DNA of 64,000 bases from Streptosporangium album (GTDB lineage: Bacteria; Actinomycetota; Actinomycetes; Streptosporangiales; Streptosporangiaceae), in NCBI RefSeq assembly GCF_014203795.1, contig NZ_JACHJU010000001.1:3410001-3474000 (forward strand), in the 5' to 3' direction. A program made the translations under genes and the position numbers. Numbering within the stretch: position 1 is the stretch's first letter; each line of letters starts with the position of its first letter. The notes below the pieces were generated by a model. It was given only the letters and a program-made list of their open reading frames with translations, made no database searches and had not been told where the DNA came from. Shown piece by piece: positions 55,357-63,673 of this stretch.

Positions 55357-56650
55357 GCCGGTGCCGGCCAGCACAGAGGGGCGTGAGATGCACGCCCTGG
55401 TCGAGCGGCTCTACCCGCTCTGCCGGAGCATCACCGGCGACGGGGTGCGCCGCACACTGGAGATCGTCGGTGAGTCCGTCCCGCTGCGGATCCACGAGGT
55501 GCCGACGGGGACCGAGGTCCTCGACTGGACGGTGCCCAAGGAGTGGAACATCCGCGACGCCTACATCAAGGACCCCTCGGGCGCCCGGGTGGTCGACTTC
55601 GCCGAGTCGAACCTCCACGTGGTCGGCTACAGCGTCCCGGTGTCGGCCACCATGCCCCTCGCGGAGCTCCGCCACCATCTGCACACCCTGCCCGAACAGC
55701 CCGACCTGATCCCGTACCGGACCAGCTACTATGCGGAGACCTGGGGTTTCTGCCTGCGGGAGAACACCCTGGCCGACCTCCCGGACGGCGACTACGAGGT
55801 CCGGATCGACTCCACCCTGGCCGACGGCCACCTCACCTACGGCGAGCACGTGGTGCCGGGCCGGGTCGCCGACGAGGTGCTCGTCTCCTGCCACGTCTGC
55901 CACCCCTCACTGGCGAACGACAACCTGGCGGGCATCGCCGTGGCGACCCGGCTCGCCCGGCGGCTGGCCGGGGCCGACCCGTGGTACACCTACCGCTTCC
56001 TGTTCATGCCGGGCACCATCGGCGCGATCACCTGGCTGGCGCGTAACCGTGAACGTGCCGCCCGGATCAGGCACGGGCTCGTGCTGGCCTGCGCGGGAGA
56101 CAGCGGCGCGCTGACCTACAAGCGCAGCAGGCGCGGGGACGCGGAGATCGACCGGGCGGTGCGGCACGTCCTGCGGACCTCGGGACGCGATCACACGATC
56201 GTGGACTTCTCACCGTACGGCTACGACGAGCGGCAGTTCTGCTCACCCGGATTCAACCTGCCGGTCGGCTCTCTGACCCGCACGCCGTACGCCGGCTATC
56301 CGGAGTACCACACCTCGGCCGACAACCCGGGCTTCGTCTCGCCCGAGGCGATGACGGACACCCTGGAGACCTGCTGGGAGATCACGCGGGTGCTGGAGCG
56401 CGACCGTCGTTACCTCAACCTCAGCCCGTACGGCGAGCCGCAGCTGGGCAGGCGGGGGCTGTACGGATCGCTGGGCGGTCGCAGCGACACCAAGCAGGCG
56501 CAGATGGCGATGTTGTGGGTGCTGAACCTCTCCGACGGGGAGAACAGCCTGCTCGACATCGCGGAACGGTCCGACCTGCCCTTCGCCGTGGTGGCGGATG
56601 CGGCACAAGCCCTGCGTGGTGCAGGACTGGTCAAGGAGCAGCAGAGATGA
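55346..56650 (+). CDS. DUF4910 aminopeptidase-like protein
   Basis: A 434-residue protein of the DUF4910 family, with an M28-like peptidase fold and a C-terminal winged helix. The metal-site motif is VSCHVCHPSLANDNLAGIAV; other conserved parts are MHALVERLYPLCRSITGDGV, WTVPKEWNIRDAYI, LACAGDSGALTYKRSRRGD and AGYPEYHTSADNPGFVSPEA. Such proteins are found repeatedly inside bacterial surface-polysaccharide loci, yet no reaction is established as far as I know. Hydrolysis or formation of an amide on a sugar is a reasonable guess. It starts at GTG 55346. Confidence 0.87.
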   Translation: MTPEPVPASTEGREMHALVERLYPLCRSITGDGVRRTLEIVGESVPLRIHEVPTGTEVLDWTVPKEWNIRDAYIKDPSGARVVDFAESNLHVVGYSVPVSATMPLAELRHHLHTLPEQPDLIPYRTSYYAETWGFCLRENTLADLPDGDYEVRIDSTLADGHLTYGEHVVPGRVADEVLVSCHVCHPSLANDNLAGIAVATRLARRLAGADPWYTYRFLFMPGTIGAITWLARNRERAARIRHGLVLACAGDSGALTYKRSRRGDAEIDRAVRHVLRTSGRDHTIVDFSPYGYDERQFCSPGFNLPVGSLTRTPYAGYPEYHTSADNPGFVSPEAMTDTLETCWEITRVLERDRRYLNLSPYGEPQLGRRGLYGSLGGRSDTKQAQMAMLWVLNLSDGENSLLDIAERSDLPFAVVADAAQALRGAGLVKEQQR

Positions 56651-57696
56651 CACGGGTCCAGACCGCTGTGAACCCGGAGGCTCTCAATCTCCGGGTCGGC
56701 GAGATGGTGGAGGTGCTCAGCGAGGCCGAGATCCTGGCCACGCTGGATGAGAGGGGCGAGCTGGAGGAGCTGCCCTTCATGCCGGAGATGCTGGCCTTCT
56801 GCGGGCAGCGGCTCACCGTGCACAAGGTGGCGCACAAGCTCTGCGACACGATCAGTCGCACCGGCATGCGGCGGATGGAGCGCGCCGTACACCTGACCGG
56901 GGCGCGCTGCGACGGGCAGGCGCACGGGGGCTGCCAGACGGCCTGCCTGATCTACTGGAAGGAGGCGTGGCTCAGGCGGGTGGATCCCGGTGATCCCGCC
57001 CCCGCCGCGGCGGACGGCACGGCGCATGACCTCGCGGCGTCCGCCGGTCCGGCGGCGGGCCGGCGCCTCCTGCCGGTCGTCGAGGTCGCCGCCAGGAAGG
57101 AGCCGGGTCCGGCGGGGGAGGAGCGCTTCTCCTGCCAGGCCACCGAGCTGCTCCGGGCCGCGCCCACCTGCCTGCCGCTCAAGGACGTCCGGCAGTACGT
57201 CATGGACGTGCGCACCGGCAACGCGGGCATGTTCTTCACGCTCCGCGCCTTTCTCGTCGGGCTCTTCAACCGCTTCCAGGACCGCAGCGGGCGCGTGCTG
57301 CCACGCTGGCTGCGGATCAAGGGGGGCCTCCGGTGGGGGTTCGTCAAGGGCCGGCTCGTCGGCGCCACACCGAGCGTCACCCTGGACCTCCGGCCGGGAG
57401 AGCTCGTCCGGATCAAGTCCAAGGAGGAGATCGTCAAGACCCTCAACCAGGACCTGCTCAACCGGGGGATGGGGTTCGAGGAGGAGATGTCGCGTTACTG
57501 CGGCCAGACGGCACGGGTGCTCTCGCGGGTCGATCGGTGCATCGACGAGAAGACCGGCCGGATGCTCCAGATGAAGAGCCCGTGCATCGTCCTGGAAGGC
57601 GTCGTCTGCGCGGGCGCGTACACCGTCAGCTGCCCCAGGGAGTTCATCCCGTTCTGGCGGGAGATCTGGCTGGAGCGGGTCGAGGAGCCCGCCTGA
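56647..57696 (+). CDS. Duplicated cysteine-rich protein of unknown function
   Basis: A 349-residue protein with two related domains of about 100 residues (about 13-112 and 246-345). Each begins LxLRxGExVxxxSxxEI. Each keeps four aligned cysteines: C52/C285 in CGQ, C66/C298, C88/C321 in CxG and C96/C329. Each ends in a W(K/R)ExWLxRV motif. C100 of the first domain is phenylalanine in the second. A middle region (about 160-235) is amphipathic with its own C163 and C175. No signal peptide. The spacing suggests metal binding or disulfides, but the function is unknown. It is coupled to the DUF4910 gene (ATGA overlap). Confidence 0.8.
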   Translation: MTRVQTAVNPEALNLRVGEMVEVLSEAEILATLDERGELEELPFMPEMLAFCGQRLTVHKVAHKLCDTISRTGMRRMERAVHLTGARCDGQAHGGCQTACLIYWKEAWLRRVDPGDPAPAAADGTAHDLAASAGPAAGRRLLPVVEVAARKEPGPAGEERFSCQATELLRAAPTCLPLKDVRQYVMDVRTGNAGMFFTLRAFLVGLFNRFQDRSGRVLPRWLRIKGGLRWGFVKGRLVGATPSVTLDLRPGELVRIKSKEEIVKTLNQDLLNRGMGFEEEMSRYCGQTARVLSRVDRCIDEKTGRMLQMKSPCIVLEGVVCAGAYTVSCPREFIPFWREIWLERVEEPA

Positions 57697-57753
57697 CCCG
57701 GCCCCGGCGCTGAGGCGGCGGCGGCACGGCAGGTGGGCTGTGAAAGGTAAGAG

Positions 57754-59280
57754 ATGGAAGACAGACAGGGCGCGGACCCGGCAGCGGTGGACGAGGAGAC
57801 CGGGCGGCCGGACGCGGCCGCCTCCCAGGTCGGGGAGATCGGCAGGCAGGCCGGCCGCGGGCTGCGCTGGAGCGTGCTGGGCAACCTGGTCATGAGGGCC
57901 GGGTCGTTCGCCGTGAGCCTGGTCCTCGCCCGGCTGCTGGTGCCGGAGGACTTCGGCGTCTACGCCATCGCGATGGCCGCCAGCCAGTTCGTCATCCATA
58001 TCAACGACGCCGGCATCATCGCGGCGACGGTGCAGTGGCGGGGCAAACTGGAGGACATGGCGCCCACGGCGACGATCGTGGCCATCGCCTCCAGCACCGC
58101 CCTGTACGGGGTCTTCTGGGTCATCGCTCCCTACTTCGCGCACGCGTCCGGGAGCGAGGACGCCACCTGGGTGATCCGGGTGCTCAGCGCGACCAACCTC
58201 GTCTACGGCCTGACCGCGGTGCGCAGCGCGGCCCTGCTGCGCAGGTTCGAGCAGGACAAGCTCACCAAGGCCAACCTGGTGGGCTTCCTGGTGAACGCCC
58301 CGGTGTCCATCGTGCTCGCCGCCGGTGGTGCGGGGGCCTTCAGTTTCGCCTGGGGGCAGCTCTGCGGTGCCGCGGTCACCGCGGTGCTGGTGGTCGCCTA
58401 CGCCAGGGTGCGCATCAAATTCGGCATGAACCGTGCGATCGCCAGGAAGCTGCTGGTGTTCGGGCTGCCGCTCTGCGTCAGCCTCGGTATCGAGGGGCTG
58501 CTGCTGAACGCCGACTACGTGATCGTCGGTGACGTCCTCGGCCTCACCCTGCTCGGTTTCTACCTGCTGGCCTTCAACATCTCCAGCTGGGTGCCCGGAC
58601 TCATCGGCACCGCCGTCCGCTACGTGGCCCTGCCCAGCTTCTCCCGCCTGGCCGAGGAGAACGAGGAGTCGCTGTCCCTGGGAGTACAGCGCGCGGTGCC
58701 GCTGCTGTTCTCCATCGTGGTGCCGGTCGCCGTCCTGATGGGGACGCTCGCCCCCGCGGTGGTGGTGTTCCTGTACGGCGAGCGCTGGGCGCCCTCCGCC
58801 GAGGTGCTGCGTTTCCTGGCGATCCTGATGGTGGTGCGGATGCTGACCGCCCTGGCGTTCGACATCCTGGCCGCGATGGGCGCCACCAGGGCGACCGTCT
58901 GGCTCAACCTGGGCTGGGCGGTGGCCCTGGTGCCCGCGCTGATGGTCGGCGCGCGCGTGGACGGCATCCGCGGTGCGGCGGTCGGGCACGCGGTCGTCGC
59001 CGTCCTGGTCGCGTTGCCGCTGGCGACGCTGGCCCTGCACCGGGCGGGAGTGGTCCTGGCCCCGATCGCCGCCGCCCTGGCCCGCCCGGTGCTGGGCGGC
59101 GTGCTCGCGGCGGTCGTCATGACGGCGCTGGTCCAGGTCGTCGGTGGCGTTCCGCTGGTCCAGCTGTGCGTGGCGGGCGGCACGGGACTGCTCGGCTACG
59201 TCCTCGTCGTCGTGCCGCAGGCCGTACTCAAGCAGCTGGGCGGCCGGGTGACCGATCTGATCCCGGCCCGTTCCCGCTGA
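57754..59280 (+). CDS. Wzx-type polysaccharide flippase
   Basis: A 508-residue integral membrane protein with 12-14 helices of the MOP exporter superfamily. It begins with a soluble acidic stretch of about 28 residues and then GRGLRWSVLGNLVMRAGSFA, LLVPEDFGVYAIAMAASQFV and the mid-protein GDVLGLTLLGFYLLAFNISS. It should flip the undecaprenyl-linked repeat unit across the membrane. No Wzy polymerase is seen yet; it may lie beyond the window. Confidence 0.9.
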   Translation: MEDRQGADPAAVDEETGRPDAAASQVGEIGRQAGRGLRWSVLGNLVMRAGSFAVSLVLARLLVPEDFGVYAIAMAASQFVIHINDAGIIAATVQWRGKLEDMAPTATIVAIASSTALYGVFWVIAPYFAHASGSEDATWVIRVLSATNLVYGLTAVRSAALLRRFEQDKLTKANLVGFLVNAPVSIVLAAGGAGAFSFAWGQLCGAAVTAVLVVAYARVRIKFGMNRAIARKLLVFGLPLCVSLGIEGLLLNADYVIVGDVLGLTLLGFYLLAFNISSWVPGLIGTAVRYVALPSFSRLAEENEESLSLGVQRAVPLLFSIVVPVAVLMGTLAPAVVVFLYGERWAPSAEVLRFLAILMVVRMLTALAFDILAAMGATRATVWLNLGWAVALVPALMVGARVDGIRGAAVGHAVVAVLVALPLATLALHRAGVVLAPIAAALARPVLGGVLAAVVMTALVQVVGGVPLVQLCVAGGTGLLGYVLVVVPQAVLKQLGGRVTDLIPARSR

Positions 59281-59297
59281 CCCACGAAGGAGACCGG

Positions 59298-60218
59298 ATG
59301 CTTGGAACCGACACGCTGGTGTCCGTCGGACTGCCGGTGCGCAACGGCGCGGCGCGGCTGGAGGGCGTGGTCAGCTCGGTGCTGGCACAGGACCACGAGA
59401 ACATCGAACTGGTGATCTGCGACAACGCCTCGACCGACGACACCGAGGAGTTCTGCCGGGAGCTGGCGCGGTCCGACAGCCGGATCGCCTACCACCGGCA
59501 GCCGCGGAACGTGGGACTGCTCAACAACTTCATCCACGCGGGGCGGATCGCCCGGGGGACGTTCTTCCGCTGGGTCGGTGACGACGACTGGCTGGCGCCC
59601 GACTGCGTCTCCGCGTCCCTGCGCGCCTTCGAACAGGACGGACGGCTCATCCTGGTCACCACGCAGGTGGCCTACACCGATCCCGACGGCACGACCCGGA
59701 CCGGCGTCTACGAGGGGACCGGACTGCGCTCCGACGACCCCGTCGAACGGTTCGCCGAGATGCTGCGCATGCTCAACGAGAGCCACCTGCTGATCGACCC
59801 CCTGTACGGCCTGATGCGCCGGGACCGCATGGTGGACATCCCCCGGCGCAACATGCTGCGCGAGGACGAGGTGTTCGCCGCCAAGCTCGCCCTGGCCGGG
59901 CCGTGGGGCCACGTGCCCGAGGTGCTCGCCCACCGCAACTGGAAGCACGAGCGCATCAGGGTGATCGGGCGCCGTCTCGGGGTGCCCGCCTGGCAGGCGC
60001 ACTTCTCCTCCACCCTGCAGTACCTCGAACTTCTGAACTGGGTGCGTGAGTCCGGCCTCACCGGCGAGCAGAGCCGCCGCGCGCGCGCCGCCGCGCACCG
60101 GATGTACGCCCGGCGCCAGCGGCGTACGGCCTCCCACCGCGGACGCAAGCTGGTGCGGCTGGCCGGAGAGCTGGTCAGCGGCGGCCGGTTCTCCGAACGC
60201 TCCGCGACCGGCCGCTGA
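59298..60218 (+). CDS. Family 2 glycosyltransferase
   Basis: A 306-residue GT-A glycosyltransferase starting at ATG 59298 with an RBS AAGGAGA. It has VSVGLPVRNGAARLEGVVSS, LVICDNASTDDTEEFCRELA, NVGLLNNFIHAGRIARG and the DxD-type metal site FRWVGDDDWLAP. A basic C-terminal tail may bind the membrane. It is the only clear glycosyltransferase of the locus in this window, so other sugars are added by enzymes encoded elsewhere. Confidence 0.92.
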   Translation: MLGTDTLVSVGLPVRNGAARLEGVVSSVLAQDHENIELVICDNASTDDTEEFCRELARSDSRIAYHRQPRNVGLLNNFIHAGRIARGTFFRWVGDDDWLAPDCVSASLRAFEQDGRLILVTTQVAYTDPDGTTRTGVYEGTGLRSDDPVERFAEMLRMLNESHLLIDPLYGLMRRDRMVDIPRRNMLREDEVFAAKLALAGPWGHVPEVLAHRNWKHERIRVIGRRLGVPAWQAHFSSTLQYLELLNWVRESGLTGEQSRRARAAAHRMYARRQRRTASHRGRKLVRLAGELVSGGRFSERSATGR

Positions 60219-60317
60219 GCGCGGGCCGTTCCCGCCGGGAACGGCGACCGGCCGCCCGTGCACGACAGACCGCTGACCGCGGACACGGAACAACAGAACA
60301 ACAGGAGAGGAGTCAGG

Positions 60318-61214
60318 ATGACCACCGTCTTTTCCAACAGCGTGGTGGACGACGACACCCGGCGCGGCCTGCTCTACGAGGGGAAGGTGTTCACCTACTC
60401 CGCGACACCGGCCTCCAAGGAACTCGTCGGCCTCGCCCACCAGCTGATCGCCGAGGCGTTCGGCGGCCGCGATCCGGAGACCGCCCAGTTCGCCATGCCG
60501 GTCGAGGAGTTCGCGGCCCTGCTCGCCGAGCTGAAGCCGAGGTTCATCCACCATCCCCGGTGCAAGGAGCTTCTGCCCGCCGTCCTGGCGGATCTCGGCT
60601 GCGAGCTCGACCGGACCTACTTCGACGTCCCCCGGCTGCGCACCTCCACCTCCAACGACTACCTCACCTCCGGCATCTCCTACGCCTTCCACCCGCATCG
60701 TGACTGCTGGTACTCCGCGCCGTTCAACCAGCTCAACTGGTGGATCCCCATCTACCCGGTGGTGCCGGAGAACGTGATGGCCTTCCACCCCAGGTATTTC
60801 GACCGCCCGGTGCGCAACGGCAGCGCCCGCTACGACTACGCCGAGTGGAACCAGACCAGCCGGCTCAGCGCGGCCCAGCACGTGCGCAGCGACACCAGGG
60901 AGCAGCCGAGGCCCGAGGAACCGGTCGAGCTCGATCCGCAGGTCCGGGTGGTGCCCGAGCCGGGCGGGGTGATGCTGTTCTCCGGCGCGCAACTGCACTC
61001 GACGGTCCCCAACACCTCGGGCAGGACCCGCTTCAGCATCGACTTCCGGACCGTGAACATCGACGACGTGCGCGCACGCCGGGGCGCGGCGAACGTGGAC
61101 GCGGCCTGTACTGGCACCACCCTGCGCGACTTCGTACGCTGCACGGACCTGGACCCGATGCCGGAGGAACTGGCGCTGGAGTACGAGGCCGAGGCCCTGG
61201 CCCGGCTGAGCTGA
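60318..61214 (+). CDS. Putative 2-oxoglutarate/Fe(II) oxygenase-like protein
   Basis: A 298-residue protein starting at ATG 60318 (RBS AGGAGAGGAG upstream). It has a possible iron triad: HPHRD with H127 and D129, and H227 in GAQLHSTVPNTSGRTRFSID, followed by R238 for 2-oxoglutarate. This is the order and spacing of phytanoyl-CoA dioxygenase-like enzymes. NQLNWWIPIYPVVPENVMAF is a further conserved-looking segment. In a polysaccharide locus it could hydroxylate or oxidise a sugar or the lipid carrier. The function is inferred only from this motif pattern. Confidence 0.65.
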   Translation: MTTVFSNSVVDDDTRRGLLYEGKVFTYSATPASKELVGLAHQLIAEAFGGRDPETAQFAMPVEEFAALLAELKPRFIHHPRCKELLPAVLADLGCELDRTYFDVPRLRTSTSNDYLTSGISYAFHPHRDCWYSAPFNQLNWWIPIYPVVPENVMAFHPRYFDRPVRNGSARYDYAEWNQTSRLSAAQHVRSDTREQPRPEEPVELDPQVRVVPEPGGVMLFSGAQLHSTVPNTSGRTRFSIDFRTVNIDDVRARRGAANVDAACTGTTLRDFVRCTDLDPMPEELALEYEAEALARLS

Positions 61215-61223
61215 CGGGCCCCG

Positions 61224-61248
61224 GCCGCCGGCCACGGCGGGCGGCGGC
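61224..61248. terminator. Possible bidirectional terminator
   Basis: GCCGCCG and CGGCGGC pair as a 7-bp stem with an 11-nt loop between the convergent oxygenase and acyltransferase genes. The surroundings are very GC-rich, so pairing could be partly by chance. Confidence 0.35.
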
Positions 61249-62441
61249 TACGGCGCGGGGCGTAGGGCCGCGCGCATCCGCGACATCCTGGCCCGGGCGG
61301 CCGCGCGCAGCGCAGGCCAGCTGCGGTGACGCTGGAAGGGGAGTTCGAAGACCGCGGCGAACGACCGGGCCGCCAGCAGGCTCACCGGTACGGCCAGCGC
61401 GAGGACGGTCAGGAACGACGGAAGGCCGGCCGGCAGGTGCGGGGCGACGACCGACTGGAACAGCACCACGACGATCGGGGCGTGGATCAGGTAGAGCGTG
61501 TAGGAGAAGGAACCCAGGCTCCGGATCGGCCGCAGGTCCAGCAGCCGTACCAGCGCCACCGGCCGGCCCGTGGACACCGCGGCCAGGAGCAGGCCGACGG
61601 CGGGGCCGAGCGCCATGTCGATCCAGAAGTAGTTTTCCACCGTCCACACCGAGCCCCGTACCACGATCACGACGGACACCGGGACCGCGGCGAGCAGCGC
61701 CATCCAGTGCCACGGCAGCCGCCGTACGTGCTCCTCGGCGGCGATGACACCCGTGGCGACCACCCCCACCGCGAACAGCACGGCGAACTGGGGGGTCAGC
61801 CGCATCAGCATGTCCACGAGGGGCACGCCGGGCGCCAGCAACCCGACGGCCGCCACGACCACGGTGACGGCCGCCAGCATCACGGCCGCGCCCGCCCGGC
61901 GGAGGACCAGCAGCAGGAGAGGGAAGACCAGATAGAGCTGGGCCTCGACGGCGATGGACCAGAAGGCCCCGTTGGGACTCGGCGCGCCGAACAGGTCCTG
62001 GAGCAGCAGGCCGTAGACGGCCACCGACTTCGCCGTGGGCGCCCCTTCCCCCGGCTGGGGGACCAAGGTCCAGGCGATCACCAGGCTGAACACCAGGGCG
62101 GCCCAGTACGGCGGGAGGATGCGCCAGGCACGTCGCCGGGCGAACCGGCGCACGCCTCCGAGCCGCCACGCCGACCGGGCGGGGGAGACGGCCAGCGAGA
62201 AGCCCGAAAGGACGATGAAGACGACCACCGCGAAGTGCCCGTAAAGGAGCCAGCCGAGCCAGGCCGGGCCGGTGTTGGCCGGATAGCCCGGAAAGGACAG
62301 CAGCCAGCAGTGGTGCACCATGACGAAAAGGGCCGCCACGCCACGGATCCCGTCGAGCCCCGCCAGACGGCCGCGTTCCGTGGAACCATGGACGGTGGTG
62401 CCGGTCGTTTCGTCCCGGATGCCCTCTTCGGAGGACGTCAT
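61248..62441 (-). CDS. Acyltransferase 3 family membrane protein (OafA-like)
   Basis: A 397-residue integral membrane O-acyltransferase starting at ATG 62441. It has the N-terminal RLAGLDGIRGVAALFVMVHH with the catalytic histidine, SGFSLAVSPAR, RRRAWRILPPYWAALVFSLV and NGAFWSIAVEAQLYLVFPLL, with 10 helices. It would add acetyl or another acyl group to the glycan or lipid-linked sugar. It is transcribed opposite to the locus, convergent with the oxygenase gene. Confidence 0.92.
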   Translation of the reverse strand: MTSSEEGIRDETTGTTVHGSTERGRLAGLDGIRGVAALFVMVHHCWLLSFPGYPANTGPAWLGWLLYGHFAVVVFIVLSGFSLAVSPARSAWRLGGVRRFARRRAWRILPPYWAALVFSLVIAWTLVPQPGEGAPTAKSVAVYGLLLQDLFGAPSPNGAFWSIAVEAQLYLVFPLLLLVLRRAGAAVMLAAVTVVVAAVGLLAPGVPLVDMLMRLTPQFAVLFAVGVVATGVIAAEEHVRRLPWHWMALLAAVPVSVVIVVRGSVWTVENYFWIDMALGPAVGLLLAAVSTGRPVALVRLLDLRPIRSLGSFSYTLYLIHAPIVVVLFQSVVAPHLPAGLPSFLTVLALAVPVSLLAARSFAAVFELPFQRHRSWPALRAAARARMSRMRAALRPAP

Positions 62442-62667
62442 CCGATCAGCCCCCGTCTCGGGCCGATGCGGGCCCTCGTATCCGCCCTTTTTTGGGCTAT
62501 CCACGGGTCTATCGCTGTATGGTCGCCAGACGTAACATCCCATGAAGGGATGCGACCGGTCTGGTTCCCTGTCCGCCCGATGTAACGAGAAGCACATATT
62601 TCTCGATTGGTAACTGTATTGCCTCGGGGGTTGGCAGTGCCCCGGCACAAATAGGGGGCGGAGACCT

Positions 62668-63606
62668 ATGGACTTCTGGAAAGCCGTTTTCGGCCTTGTC
62701 AGACGAAAACTCATCGGCCCTCCGCTGCTGGCGCTCTCGCTTGTCACCGCCGCCCTGGTCTTTTTCCTGATGCCGACGTACTACGTGTCGACCGCGTCCA
62801 TGGTGCTGACCATTCCGGCCACCGGTGGAACGCTCTCATCCGACCCCACCCGGCCGATCGGGCTGACCAATCCGCTGCTCCAGTTCAGTGACGGACTTCG
62901 GGTCACCGCCGGCATCCTCATCCTGTCCATGAACACTCCGGAGGTCGCGGCCGACCTCGGCGTGGTGAAGGACGGGCCCACCCAGATCACGATCAACGAC
63001 GGCCGTACCAACCCGGATCTGCTGGGCATCAGCACCAACGGCCCGTTCGTCTACGTCGAGGTCCAGAGCAGGTCCGCCGCAGCGGCCCAGGACGTGGTGC
63101 TCAAGGCCAAGCAGCGCATCCGCAGGGAGCTGACGAACCGTCAGCAGGCGCTCAGGGCCCCGCGCTCCACCTTCATATCGGTCGTCGACGTGGTGCCCTC
63201 GTCCACCCCCGAGGCCAAGATGACCGGCAAACTGACGGCGGGCGGCGGGGCGCTGTTCGCCGTCCTCTTCATCGGTCTGGGCATCGCGTACGGCGTGACG
63301 CAGATCCGGGCGGGACGTCGGCGGTCCGTCGCCGACGTCCACCCGTCCGTCCCGTCCGTCCCGGGCGCCTCGGCCGGGTCCGGCCGCCCGGACCACCGTG
63401 ACGGGCCGGTGGCCGAGCAGCCCCCGAAGGCCGTCTCCCCGTCACCGGAGGCGGACGAGTCCGGGGAAGGACCGTTCCACGACGACTCCCTGCAGCTCGT
63501 CGTCGTGGTGGACGACGAGGAGGGGCCGTTCGCGCACCGCGAGGAGCAGAGCATGGACACCATCGTCTTCATGCGCGCCGGCGGCCGGGACGAGCACGAC
63601 AAGTAG
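62668..63606 (+). CDS. Wzz-like chain-length determinant (polysaccharide co-polymerase), copy 1
   Basis: A 312-residue protein with two membrane helices (about 17-35 and 192-212) around an extracytoplasmic domain with PTYYVSTASMVLTIPATGGT and NPLLQFSDGLRVTAGILILS, typical of the Wzz domain. The cytoplasmic tail of about 100 residues is Pro/Ser- and acid-rich (DDSLQLVVVVDDEEGP). It lacks the Walker-type tyrosine kinase domain of full BY-kinases. A second related gene begins 67 bp downstream. It probably sets chain length. Confidence 0.85.
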   Translation: MDFWKAVFGLVRRKLIGPPLLALSLVTAALVFFLMPTYYVSTASMVLTIPATGGTLSSDPTRPIGLTNPLLQFSDGLRVTAGILILSMNTPEVAADLGVVKDGPTQITINDGRTNPDLLGISTNGPFVYVEVQSRSAAAAQDVVLKAKQRIRRELTNRQQALRAPRSTFISVVDVVPSSTPEAKMTGKLTAGGGALFAVLFIGLGIAYGVTQIRAGRRRSVADVHPSVPSVPGASAGSGRPDHRDGPVAEQPPKAVSPSPEADESGEGPFHDDSLQLVVVVDDEEGPFAHREEQSMDTIVFMRAGGRDEHDK

Positions 63607-63673
63607 AGCACCGGCAACCACCGTTGGCAGGCTTCGGTCCGGTTGACCGCTGTCCGGTTCGGGGAGGAAGCGC

